DNA of 52,018 nt, taken from positions 1 to 52,018 of the forward strand of contig CAJOFH010000014.1 in assembly GCA_905233845.1 (NCBI GenBank), read 5' to 3'. The notes under the pieces are model-generated. The model was not told the DNA's origin, searched no databases, and saw nothing but the letters and a program-made list of their open reading frames with translations. The DNA comes from an uncultured Muribaculaceae bacterium (lineage in GTDB: Bacteria > Bacteroidota > Bacteroidia > Bacteroidales > Muribaculaceae). The position numbers were made by a program, and so were the translations under genes. The number at the start of each line of letters is the position of its first letter. Positions within the stretch are counted from its first letter, which is position 1. Positions 24,109-31,702 of this stretch are shown here, one piece after another.

Positions 24109-25998
24109 TCACTTAATCACAACTTTCTCACCATTGTGGATGTAGATGCCAGGAGCGGCAGGCTTGTTCTCGAAGCGAACGCCGTTCATATCGTACCAAG
24201 CGTTGTCAACCTTGCTGTCGCTGTTGATAGTAGTGATAGCGGTAGGAGTCTTGGTAACTACCATAACGAGAGGCTCGTTGATTGCACGACCAGCTTCCTT
24301 AACAGTGATGTCATAGCTGCCAGCCTCCTCAACGCGGAAGTTTGCTCCGTCAATCAAGGTGATGTTGATGTTGAGCATGTCGTTGTTAATCAAGAAGTAC
24401 ATGCCATTATCCGACTCGCCGCCGAACCACTGCCAGCCATATTCGAGAGGAGTCACGAGCTTGAACTCAGCGTTAGCTTCGAGCTCTACAGTTCCAGTAA
24501 ACTCAGTGCCTTCTTCGTTTGGTTGCATTGCAATGCGGCCACCATTTTCGTCATCAACTTCCCAGTTGTTGAATGTACCAACGATGTAGAGTTCGTTGAT
24601 GCCAGTCTCTACCTCGCCAACGTGCTGAACGAGCAACGACTTCTTGGCAGGAACAGTGGTAACATTCTCTTCAGTTGGAAGAGAATAGATACCTACTTTA
24701 GCGCCACTGAGGATGAGGTTGCCAGCATAGTCGAAGTGAATCTGATAAATCAGGCCACTGCGTGCAATACCTGCAGCGGGAGTGAATTTATCCTTGAAAG
24801 TGAGCGAAGGAGCTCCGTCGGTCCAAGTTATGTCATAGAAAGCAATATCGGTGTTTCCATCGCTGATTACGAGCTGGCTGCCGTCGGGGGTCAGGGTAAA
24901 TCCAGAACCCATTGAGCCATTCAGGATGTCGTTTTGGTCGCCAGAGTTGTAAAGAATCTCGCCCTCAGCATTGACATATAGCAGCGATGGAACTGAGTGT
25001 GTGTTTTGGCCTGTGCTACGGTATTGTGCAATCCACACGCCACCGCGCTCCTCGTCGGGATAGAGGTTACCGTTACCATTAACTTCGTAAGCACCCACTG
25101 CGTAGGTTACATCAGGAGCCTGGTTCCAACTTGTGGCATTGCCAATGTTATAAACGCTCACGTTGTTGCCCTTGCCGTTAACAATGACGTCTTCGTTGTA
25201 AACATACATTTTCATATTCTCGCCCTCGCCGGCAAAAGCCACGTTGGTACAAGAGCCACCCACTACCTCTCCATAGGCATTGGTAAGCATACCATCGCCA
25301 TCGCGGTTGAGCGATGTGCCGTCGGGATTGCTGAAGAACTCCTTGAAGCCAGCGTCAGGATTGGCAGGATCGAATACGAATACGCCCGAAGGTGCATCAC
25401 CCCACTCAGGCATATAAACCTTGCCAGTTGGGTCGATGCCCAGACGGTAGTTGCTGCGGAAGCTCAATCCGTCGCTACGGGAATTGATCACTGTCTCGTT
25501 AACTTTAGTGTAGTCGGGATTATAAATCCAAAGGCCGTTATTGGGGTCGGCAGTACCAGGACGGTGACCTACGTAGATGCGTCCGAAGAAGTCACTCTCA
25601 GGATTGTTGTCAACTGTGCTGAATGTGTAGGTGTAGTTGAAATCGTCCAAATTGTTGATGAGGGTGTAGTCGGTGATAGGTTTGCCTTCGAGAGTAACAG
25701 CCCAATTCAGGTCTTGTCCATTCTCACCAGGTAGGTCGGCACAGGGAACAACAAACTCGTTGTTGCCTTCAACAACACCTTCGAGGTCATAAGTACCAAC
25801 CACTTCACCAGAAGTAGCGTCGTAGAAAGTGAGATAAGCACTCTCGGCAGCACTATTTGAATAGAACTTAAATGTAGCGTTGCCATCGGCGACACTTGAT
25901 GTCAGGCCACTGGGCATAATGCCCTTGATGACCTCAGCATCTTGAGCCATAACACTCAATGATGCACACAATGCTAGGAATAGTAATAATTTCTTCAT
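24109..25998 (-). CDS. secreted propeller protein with starch-binding-like module and sorting-like tail
   Basis: 629 residues. Signal peptide (MKKLLLFLALCASLSVMAQD); an N-terminal beta domain; a middle part that reads like a beta-propeller (GRIYVGHRPGTADPNNGLWI, RSNYRLGIDPTGKVYMPEWG, GFTLTPDGSQLVISDGNTDI); a starch-binding-like module near residues 455-570 (ELYIVGTFNNWEVDDENGG.. with FKLVTPLEYGWQWFGGESDN), which resembles SusE/SusF and CBM26-type domains. The last 45 residues (NAWYDMNGVRFENKPAAPGI to KVVIK) match the tail of the subtilisin. No catalytic motif is seen. It is likely a surface polysaccharide-binding protein. Promoter -7 TAACTTTG at 26058-26051, leader about 45 bases. Confidence 0.7.
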   Translation of the reverse strand: MKKLLLFLALCASLSVMAQDAEVIKGIMPSGLTSSVADGNATFKFYSNSAAESAYLTFYDATSGEVVGTYDLEGVVEGNNEFVVPCADLPGENGQDLNWAVTLEGKPITDYTLINNLDDFNYTYTFSTVDNNPESDFFGRIYVGHRPGTADPNNGLWIYNPDYTKVNETVINSRSDGLSFRSNYRLGIDPTGKVYMPEWGDAPSGVFVFDPANPDAGFKEFFSNPDGTSLNRDGDGMLTNAYGEVVGGSCTNVAFAGEGENMKMYVYNEDVIVNGKGNNVSVYNIGNATSWNQAPDVTYAVGAYEVNGNGNLYPDEERGGVWIAQYRSTGQNTHSVPSLLYVNAEGEILYNSGDQNDILNGSMGSGFTLTPDGSQLVISDGNTDIAFYDITWTDGAPSLTFKDKFTPAAGIARSGLIYQIHFDYAGNLILSGAKVGIYSLPTEENVTTVPAKKSLLVQHVGEVETGINELYIVGTFNNWEVDDENGGRIAMQPNEEGTEFTGTVELEANAEFKLVTPLEYGWQWFGGESDNGMYFLINNDMLNINITLIDGANFRVEEAGSYDITVKEAGRAINEPLVMVVTKTPTAITTINSDSKVDNAWYDMNGVRFENKPAAPGIYIHNGEKVVIK

Positions 25999-26050
25999 TG
26001 CATTAAGTTTTGTTTGGTTAATAAATAAATGAATAATTATTTTAATCTCA

Positions 26051-26058
26051 CAAAGTTA
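26051..26058 (-). promoter_or_regulatory. -7 box of the 24109-25998 gene
   Basis: TAACTTTG on the minus strand, about 53 bases upstream of the start codon. Confidence 0.55.
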
Positions 26059-26143
26059 TAGAAAAAATGTAACATTACTGCATTTTTCTAAGAAAAAATG
26101 CAAAAAAACTATTTTTTCCGATTGTAGGGGTAGGGTGAATGAG

Positions 26144-26183
26144 ATAAAAAAGAGGCTCTTGAGTAAAGAACCCAGGAGTCTCT
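26144..26183 (-). terminator. terminator of cstA
   Basis: Minus strand: AGAGACTCC .. GAGCCTCT with a long loop, followed by TTTTTTAT. Confidence 0.55.
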
Positions 26184-26206
26184 GAAAAGTTTTTTATCAA
26201 TTGTTT

Positions 26207-27670
26207 TTACGAGATGATTTGCTGGATGATGAAGGTTGCGCTCACCACTGTCATGAAGATGGCAGGAATGAGTGTTATCCAATAGCATTTCTTGTACTTG
26301 TAGAGGAAGATGGTGATGGTCCACAGCGTGAACACCGAGAGGGTTTGGTTAGACCACCCGAAGTATTGCCACAGTACATTGAAGCCGTTGGGGTAGGAGA
26401 TTTGCCAAATAAGGAGCAGCAGAACGGTTACAAACATAGGAATGGCAACCATCAGTCGCTTGAGAATGGGCTTTTGGTCAAATTTAAAGAATTCGGCGAT
26501 GATAAGGCGAGCACTTCGCAGGGCTGTGTCACCACTGGTGATGGGAGCTGCCACAACGCCAAGCATGGCAAGAATGCCACCAAAGACGCCAAGCCAACCT
26601 GTGCAAACGAATCTGACAACTAATGGAGGGTTGAAATATTGTATCAACGTTTTTCCGTCGGCGTTGGCTGATTGAGCCATGAACTCGTTAAGGGTTTCGG
26701 GTGGCAGAACCTCGCGCCAGCCACCACTGTAGAAGAACCATGATGATACGGCGGCCCAAACGAGTGCCACAAATCCCTCGGTAATCATTGAGCCGTAGAA
26801 CACCGGACGTCCCAGTTTCTCGCTCTTGAGGCATCGCGCCATGAGTGGGCTTTGTGTGGCGTGGAAACCGCTGATGGCTCCACAAGCTATGGTGATAAAC
26901 ATGGCAGGGAACAGGGTGTTAGCTTTAAGATAATCCTTCACGCCCAGCAGGTCGGTGCCGTTCTGGCTTTGAGAACTCATCCATGAGTCCATATTGCTTA
27001 TGTCCCACACTTCGGGAATGCTTGGCAGCTTGATAAGTAGCGCGACAAATAGGCCTATTGCCATGAAAATCAAAGCAATGGCAAAGACTGGATAAATCTT
27101 GCCGATAATCTTGTCAATGGGCAGCAATGTGGCGATGAGGTAGTAGACGAAAATCACTACGAACCATAACACGATGTTGCCTAAAAACTCTGGTAGAACT
27201 GGAGAATGACTTCCAATCCCCGACATGATAGCAGCAGGACTAAAAACAAATACAGCTCCCACCATTAGAAGCAAGAACAAAGAGAAGACCAGCATTATTA
27301 TGCGCATTGTGTTGCCCAAATACTTGCCTATGAGTTCAGGCAGGCCCGCTCCGTCGTTCCTTAGCGACATCATGCCGCTCAGGTAGTCATGCACCGAGCC
27401 AGCAAAGATGCAGCCAAACACAATCCACAAGAAGCTCGCTGGACCAAACCACGCGCCCATGATGGCACCAAAGATGGGGCCAGTGCCTGCGATGTTCAGG
27501 AACTGAATCATAAACACCTTCCATGTGGGCATGGCTATGTAGTCTACACCATCGGGATGAGCCAAGGCAGGCGTCTGACGCCCGTCGGGACCAAAGATTC
27601 GCTCCACCACTTTTCCGTATATCAGATAGCCCAAAATTAGGGATGCAATGCTTATTAAGAAAGAAATCAT
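26207..27670 (-). CDS. cstA: CstA-family peptide/pyruvate transporter
   Basis: 487 residues, all membrane helices, of the carbon starvation protein A family. Recognisable blocks: LGYLIYGKVVERIFGPDGRQ, GVDYIAMPTWKVFMIQFLNI, AGTGPIFGAIMGAWFGPASF, GSVHDYLSGMMSLRNDGAGL and SGFHATQSPLMARCLKSEKL. Length and order match the short CstA form of Bacteroidetes. CstA proteins import peptides or pyruvate with cations. A small one-helix membrane protein lies divergently upstream, sharing a 150-base promoter region. Own -7 box TAATTTTG at 27703-27696. Terminator downstream. Confidence 0.93.
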   Translation of the reverse strand: MISFLISIASLILGYLIYGKVVERIFGPDGRQTPALAHPDGVDYIAMPTWKVFMIQFLNIAGTGPIFGAIMGAWFGPASFLWIVFGCIFAGSVHDYLSGMMSLRNDGAGLPELIGKYLGNTMRIIMLVFSLFLLLMVGAVFVFSPAAIMSGIGSHSPVLPEFLGNIVLWFVVIFVYYLIATLLPIDKIIGKIYPVFAIALIFMAIGLFVALLIKLPSIPEVWDISNMDSWMSSQSQNGTDLLGVKDYLKANTLFPAMFITIACGAISGFHATQSPLMARCLKSEKLGRPVFYGSMITEGFVALVWAAVSSWFFYSGGWREVLPPETLNEFMAQSANADGKTLIQYFNPPLVVRFVCTGWLGVFGGILAMLGVVAAPITSGDTALRSARLIIAEFFKFDQKPILKRLMVAIPMFVTVLLLLIWQISYPNGFNVLWQYFGWSNQTLSVFTLWTITIFLYKYKKCYWITLIPAIFMTVVSATFIIQQIIS

Positions 27671-27695
27671 AATGTCGTTTAGTTTTTTAGCGATG

Positions 27696-27703
27696 CAAAA
27701 TTA
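27696..27703 (-). promoter_or_regulatory. -7 box of cstA
   Basis: TAATTTTG on the minus strand, 26 bases before the start codon. Confidence 0.5.
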
Positions 27704-27764
27704 GTAAAAATCTTCAAGCCGATTTTTATATTTGTGTAAAAATAAAAAAATAATTGCAGTGAAG

Positions 27765-27796
27765 TTGTGATAATAGAAAAAATCTCATTAAATTTG
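27765..27796 (+). promoter_or_regulatory. promoter of the small membrane protein
   Basis: TTG (27765-27767), 21 bases, TAAATTTG (27789-27796); ATG follows at 27820. Confidence 0.55.
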
Positions 27797-27819
27797 CGCC
27801 ACAATAAAAAAAGAAAGAT

Positions 27820-28023
27820 ATGAAAGCAAATTTATTTAATGAGGTAGAGGAGAAGGTGGAAGCCGTTGACGAGCACAAGCTGGCAGTTGCCGAGGCAAAG
27901 CCCGAGAAGATTGACGCGCCAAAACCTACCTATTATATCGTCAACTACAAGACTTTGCTGGTACCCACGTTGATTGCGCTGGCAATTTTCATCGTTTGGG
28001 CAGTAGCAACTTGGCTATTATAA
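27820..28023 (+). CDS. small single-helix membrane protein
   Basis: 67 residues: an acidic/lysine-rich cytoplasmic part (MKANLFNEVEEKVEAVDEHK.., LAVAEAKPEKIDAPKP) followed by one C-terminal membrane helix (LLVPTLIALAIFIVWAVATW). It has a good promoter and a sensible codon pattern, so it is probably real. No family recognised. It lies head-to-head with cstA. Confidence 0.6.
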   Translation: MKANLFNEVEEKVEAVDEHKLAVAEAKPEKIDAPKPTYYIVNYKTLLVPTLIALAIFIVWAVATWLL

Positions 28024-28101
28024 TACGCAGTGAATCAGCGAGATGTGAGGCTTGTACAATTTTTGAGGAAAAATTTTTTCAAAAAAAGTAGCACAAAATT
28101 A

Positions 28102-28131
28102 TTGCCAATTCAAAAAAAGTACGTAACTTTG
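28102..28131 (+). promoter_or_regulatory. promoter of tRNA-Arg
   Basis: TTG (28102-28104), 19 bases, TAACTTTG (28124-28131); the tRNA starts 22 bases further on. Confidence 0.7.
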
Positions 28132-28153
28132 CAACCGCAAAACGAAAAATGAT

Positions 28154-28227
28154 GGCTCCTTAGCTCAATTGAATAGAGCATCTGACTACGGATCAGAAGG
28201 TTGCAGGTTTGAATCCTGCAGGAGTCA
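28154..28227 (+). tRNA. tRNA-Arg (anticodon ACG)
   Basis: A complete cloverleaf: acceptor GGCTCCT/AGGAGTC, D arm with TTAGCTCAATTGAATAGAGC, anticodon stem TCTGA/TCAGA with loop CTACGGA (ACG), T arm GCAGG-TTTGAAT-CCTGC, discriminator A. The CCA end is not encoded. ACG is read as ICG after deamination and serves CGU/CGC/CGA. Confidence 0.95.
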
Positions 28228-28232
28228 CAAAA

Positions 28233-28274
28233 GGAGAGCCAAGTGCCACACAGGCAGTTGGTTCTCTTTTTTTT
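28233..28274 (+). terminator. terminator of tRNA-Arg
   Basis: GAGAGCCAAGTGCC pairs with GGCAGTTGGTTCTC (two mismatches), then eight T. Confidence 0.8.
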
Positions 28275-28320
28275 AATGCACAATTCATAATTAATAATGC
28301 ATATTGCACAATTAGGCTGC
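28275..28320 (+). repeat. word-repeat family A (TGCACAATTCATAA)
   Basis: AATGCACAATTCATAATTAA, then TAATGCATATTGCACAATTA and GGCTGCGCC. The same words, ending with GGCTGCGC, occur at 48953-49030. Confidence 0.6.
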
Positions 28321-28353
28321 GCCTTAATGATTCATATTTTACTACTGAGAAAA

Positions 28354-29076
28354 ATGAGGACTAACATTAAGATATTGATAATAATGGCTGTGGTGGCGAT
28401 GTTTAGTAACATTGCCAACGCGCAGTATTTCTCAGATCGCAAGCACGACGAGGGCAGCGACACGTTGTGGCTCTATAACAGCTGGGACGCGTTGTTTTAT
28501 GATGGCCCCGACACAATGGCTGTCAATCCGAATATTGAGGTGTTCTCACCGTTCAATATCAAGTTCAAGCCAACCGAGAAGAATAACAAAGAGCTGAAAA
28601 AGATGCTAGACAAGCACACCGTTGTGGTGTCGATTGGCGATTCGGTGTGGATGATTAACGGCCGTTATCTTCGTGACTCCTTGTCGGGTCAGTACAACAA
28701 GATTTTTGAGAACTATGTTCCCTTGTATTTTAACGAGAATATAGCCTTTGTTCAGTTTATTATCACCGAGATTAGTTATTTGCCCTTTGAGATTGACTCG
28801 TTCGAAGGCTTGTATGCCGGAGTGGGGCGTTATGGCATTTTTGAGGCTGGAGATTATGGCTATGTTGCCGTGCCACATTTTGTTATCGACTTTGCTAGCA
28901 AGAGCCTGAATCTCGTTGACCACAACTATTTGCTTTATCTTTTAGAGCAATTCCCCGACATGAAACGTCGTTACGAGATGATGCAGGACCAGAATGAGTT
29001 CTACATGATAAACCAGTTCTTCTGGGACTATGTGGAACGCTTGAGTCGCGACCCAATGACTCCAGAGATTGATTAA
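28354..29076 (+). CDS. secreted protein of unknown function
   Basis: 240 residues from ATG 28354 (the longer frame from 28297 begins inside a repeat and would break the signal peptide). Signal peptide MRTNIKILIIMAVVAMFSNI..ANAQ. The mature part has conserved-looking blocks (YNSWDALFYDGPDTMAVNPN, VGRYGIFEAGDYGYVAVPHF) and no known catalytic pattern. It looks like a Bacteroidales-specific periplasmic protein. No operon partner: a tRNA and repeat precede it and the next gene converges. Confidence 0.65.
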   Translation: MRTNIKILIIMAVVAMFSNIANAQYFSDRKHDEGSDTLWLYNSWDALFYDGPDTMAVNPNIEVFSPFNIKFKPTEKNNKELKKMLDKHTVVVSIGDSVWMINGRYLRDSLSGQYNKIFENYVPLYFNENIAFVQFIITEISYLPFEIDSFEGLYAGVGRYGIFEAGDYGYVAVPHFVIDFASKSLNLVDHNYLLYLLEQFPDMKRRYEMMQDQNEFYMINQFFWDYVERLSRDPMTPEID

Positions 29077-29100
29077 TATTCAGTTTTCAGTAATTGAGTT

Positions 29101-29838
29101 TTAGGCTTTTAGTTTCCTTGCGAGATGTCGCAGGGCAAACTTGATGTGTCGCATGGCGGTGGGCAGGGTGCCGTAATAGTGGCACATGATGTGATAGCGC
29201 TCCTTTAGGGAGCGTTTGTGGTTCTTGGTAGTAAGTCCGCCATCGTTAAGGAAGCTGATGATGGGCTCGTCGCCCACGTAGGCGCATCTGTCACTCTTGC
29301 GCAGCACTTTGATGCACCAATCATAGTCGGCACTAAAGCGGTAGTTTAGGTCGTAGTGCGGACAGATGTCTTTTTTAGCGATAAAAGCTTGATGGCATAC
29401 TAACATTCCGTCTTTGAAGCTCTTCCAATCAAGCTCTTTAGGTGCGCCCAGATGTCTCATCCCCACCACCTTGCGTGCTTCGTCGACGAGTTGGGTTTGC
29501 CCATAAATCACGTCGGGGTTATCTTCGGCTTTGAGCGCGATTTGTGCCAGCGACTCAGGCATGGCAAATGCATCACCAGCATTTAAGAAGATGAGGTATT
29601 TGCCCTGTGCTCGGTCAATCGCCTTGTTCATGGCATCGTAGAGCCCCTTGTCGGGCTCGCTCCACACCTTGGTGCCAGGAATCGCCGCTTTGTCGACGAG
29701 CAACAGAGTGTCGTCGGATGAAGCACCGTCGACAACAAGGTACTCAAAGTCGCGGAACGACTGCTCGCTCACGCTTTTTAGGGTGGGCGGGAGTACGCTG
29801 GCGGCGTTGTAAGTGACTGTGATTATTGAAAAAAGCAT
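29101..29838 (-). CDS. family 2 glycosyltransferase
   Basis: 245 residues from ATG 29836-29838 (an in-frame TTG nine bases earlier is not preferred). GT-A fold of GT2: SIITVTYNAASVLPPTLKSV, FEYLVVDGASSDDTLLLVDK, then SEPDKGLYDAMNKAIDRAQG and YLIFLNAGDAF, where NAGD is the metal-binding DxD equivalent. Later RFSADYDWCIKVLRK fits the acceptor/catalytic part. It transfers a sugar, probably for a surface glycan or lipid. It is the last gene of the glyS-FKBP-GYF-DUF2752 run, 91 bases after DUF2752 with a CTAGA repeat between, so co-transcription is uncertain. Confidence 0.85.
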   Translation of the reverse strand: MLFSIITVTYNAASVLPPTLKSVSEQSFRDFEYLVVDGASSDDTLLLVDKAAIPGTKVWSEPDKGLYDAMNKAIDRAQGKYLIFLNAGDAFAMPESLAQIALKAEDNPDVIYGQTQLVDEARKVVGMRHLGAPKELDWKSFKDGMLVCHQAFIAKKDICPHYDLNYRFSADYDWCIKVLRKSDRCAYVGDEPIISFLNDGGLTTKNHKRSLKERYHIMCHYYGTLPTAMRHIKFALRHLARKLKA

Positions 29839-29887
29839 TAGTGGCAAATGACAAGTAACAATGAAGAAAAAAGTTAATCAAGATTAT

Positions 29888-29921
29888 CTAGAATGTATAT
29901 AGTTTCTAGATAGTCTAGAAA
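29888..29921. repeat. word-repeat family C (CTAGA words)
   Basis: CTAGAATGTATATAG, TTTCTAGATAG, TCTAGAA: three TCTAGA-type words in 34 bases. The same family occurs at 34527-34569. Confidence 0.6.
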
Positions 29922-29929
29922 AAAACTTC

Positions 29930-30319
29930 TTACCAGTTAAAAATATTACGCAATATTGTCCATGCCAAAACCACTACAAGCAATGCGATTATAGTGGCGG
30001 GATGGTTGAGTGCGTTATCGAGGGCAGGATGCCGTTTTTTAATAAGTTCGGCAATCCAGTAGAGAGCGATTAGGGGAGTTGCAATAAGCAACAATGCGTT
30101 ATAGTGCGCCGCACGAGCAAAATTGAAGTTAAGTATGGCATGAATTGCTCGTTGGCTGCCGCACCCCGGGCATTTTAATCCAGTGAAGCTGTAGACAGGG
30201 CACTTTGGGAAGAACTTGCTCAGTGTGGGATTGGCAGGATCAAAGTTGAAATACACCGCTACTCCCAGCAGCACTATAATTACTGCCAGCACAGTCAAGA
30301 TAATCCTCTTTGTGCTCAT
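29930..30319 (-). CDS. DUF2752 membrane protein
   Basis: 129 residues with three membrane helices. The DUF2752 signature is complete: CPVYSFTGLKCPGCGSQRAI, followed by HAILNFNFARAAHYNALLLI. The two-Cys CPGCG block may bind metal. Family members sit beside CD225/GYF-type proteins in many Bacteroidetes, as here (27-base gap to the GYF/CD225 gene). Function unknown. Confidence 0.88.
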   Translation of the reverse strand: MSTKRIILTVLAVIIVLLGVAVYFNFDPANPTLSKFFPKCPVYSFTGLKCPGCGSQRAIHAILNFNFARAAHYNALLLIATPLIALYWIAELIKKRHPALDNALNHPATIIALLVVVLAWTILRNIFNW

Positions 30320-30346
30320 GGGATGGGAAGTCCTGTATGCTTATCA

Positions 30347-31039
30347 CTAACCTCCTATTCCCATGCCCATCTTAACCATGTTCATGGTGCAAGACAGAGG
30401 CATTGATATGAGTCCCAAGATGATAGAAGCAATGATTGCCCAAGCACCGTAGTCGCTCATGCGTTTAGCCTTCTCGATGTTGCCTTCTCGGTAGTGTTTC
30501 TTGGTAAGGAACGCAAAAACAATACCCACTATACCTGCTACTGTGCAGCATAAAACCGTTGCGATGATTGCCCACACGAGGTTGGTTGGTGGACAAGGCT
30601 CTTGCTCTGGCATGTTTTGTGCCGGCATGGGATAGTTTTGCTGTGGAGTGGCATACTGTTGCTGAGGCGTGGTATACTGTTGCTGAGGCTGGAAATTAGA
30701 TGATGGCTCGCCGCTGTTATATCCTGAGTAATCAATAACGTCAAGCGGTGGTACATCTTCGAGGCCCTGTTGGTCATTGTCTTCTACTGTAGTAGGTTGC
30801 TGATCTTGTAGAGTGACCTCGTTGGTGATGGGCTCTTGAGGCAGTTCGGGCACAACTTGCTGAAAGCTGCCAGCATTGTTCAGAATCCCTTCAAGTTCGG
30901 GGACATTGGTGATTTTTACCCAGTCGGGAAGTCCGCTATACCACACGTATGCTGTGCTGTCGAGACCCAATTGAGCCATTTCCTCCATCGACATTGGCCC
31001 TTGTTGATTACCTTTGAAATTTATCCAATATTGCCGCAT
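30347..31039 (-). CDS. GYF-domain protein with CD225-like membrane domain
   Basis: 230 residues. N-terminal GYF_2 domain (YWINFKGNQQGPMSMEEMAQ, then YVWYSGLPDWVKITNVPEL), a flexible middle that is rich in Gln/Pro and carries a repeated QQQYATPQQ-type motif, and a C-terminal CD225/dispanin-type domain with two helices (NLVWAIIATVLCCTVAGIVG.., KKHYREGNIEKAKRMSDYGA, WAIIASIILGLISMPLSC). GYF domains bind proline-rich peptides. It is part of the run FKBP-GYF/CD225-DUF2752, suggesting a shared membrane role that is still unknown. Confidence 0.82.
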   Translation of the reverse strand: MRQYWINFKGNQQGPMSMEEMAQLGLDSTAYVWYSGLPDWVKITNVPELEGILNNAGSFQQVVPELPQEPITNEVTLQDQQPTTVEDNDQQGLEDVPPLDVIDYSGYNSGEPSSNFQPQQQYTTPQQQYATPQQNYPMPAQNMPEQEPCPPTNLVWAIIATVLCCTVAGIVGIVFAFLTKKHYREGNIEKAKRMSDYGAWAIIASIILGLISMPLSCTMNMVKMGMGIGG

Positions 31040-31087
31040 AATTCGGTGTTATTAAGGTTGTGATATATTTAAGTTTGAAAAAATGAC

Positions 31088-31639
31088 TTATAGCTCATAT
31101 TTGGGAATTCCCACGAGCTTTATGTCAAACTTCAGTGTAGAGAATGGCTTTATATCGCCACTGGCAGTGGTGCCGTAGCCCACATTGTAAGGAATCAGCA
31201 CTTGGCAGCTGTCACCAATGTGCATTCGAGGTATTGCGATAGCCCATCCTTCAATTACTCCGCTGTTGAGGCGGCAACGGAACAGGCTGTCGGCAGGCGA
31301 GGTGCTCAGGTAAGACGAGTCGATGTCTGTGCCGTCAATAAGGCTCAGGTGATACTTCACGTCGACGGTTGAAGTGAATTTGGGCTTTAGGTTGCCTTTG
31401 GTCTTGCTGGTGTCGTTATACCAATGAATGAGCACCTGGGCGTTGGGGTCCCAAGAGGCAATGACTTGTGTGTAGTACTTCGAGCCACCTTGGGTCAAGG
31501 CTGCCTGACTTTCATACCATGCCAAGTTCTGGTCACGCCAGTCGCCGTACTCTTCAGCTGGGTCATCGTCTTTGAAGCATGAGGTGAAAATGCCTCCCAG
31601 CACTGCTGCAATCAGTATAATAAAAGGAAATTTTTTCAT
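31088..31639 (-). CDS. FKBP-type peptidyl-prolyl isomerase lipoprotein
   Basis: 183 residues. Lipoprotein signal (MKKFPFIILIAAVLGGIFTS-C, Cys21) followed by acidic DDDPAEEYGDW. The FKBP domain covers about residues 90-183: GTDIDSSYLS.., RCRLNSGVIEGWAIAIPRMH, IGDSCQVLIPYNVGYGTTAS and FSTLKFDIKLVGI. It should help fold proteins in the periplasm. It lies 63 bases after glyS on the same strand; this glyS-FKBP order is usual in Bacteroidales. Confidence 0.88.
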   Translation of the reverse strand: MKKFPFIILIAAVLGGIFTSCFKDDDPAEEYGDWRDQNLAWYESQAALTQGGSKYYTQVIASWDPNAQVLIHWYNDTSKTKGNLKPKFTSTVDVKYHLSLIDGTDIDSSYLSTSPADSLFRCRLNSGVIEGWAIAIPRMHIGDSCQVLIPYNVGYGTTASGDIKPFSTLKFDIKLVGIPKYEL

Positions 31640-31702
31640 TATTCTATTATTTTTTCTAAGTCCTAATTATCAAGTGGTTCCAGATTGATTGTGCATTATG
31701 AA

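Noticed and set aside
21415-25998. Sus-type polysaccharide utilisation locus
   Set aside because: A beta-barrel receptor-like gene and a starch-module protein are near each other, but they converge, there is no SusD, and the barrel belongs to the OMP_b-brl_3 type, not SusC.
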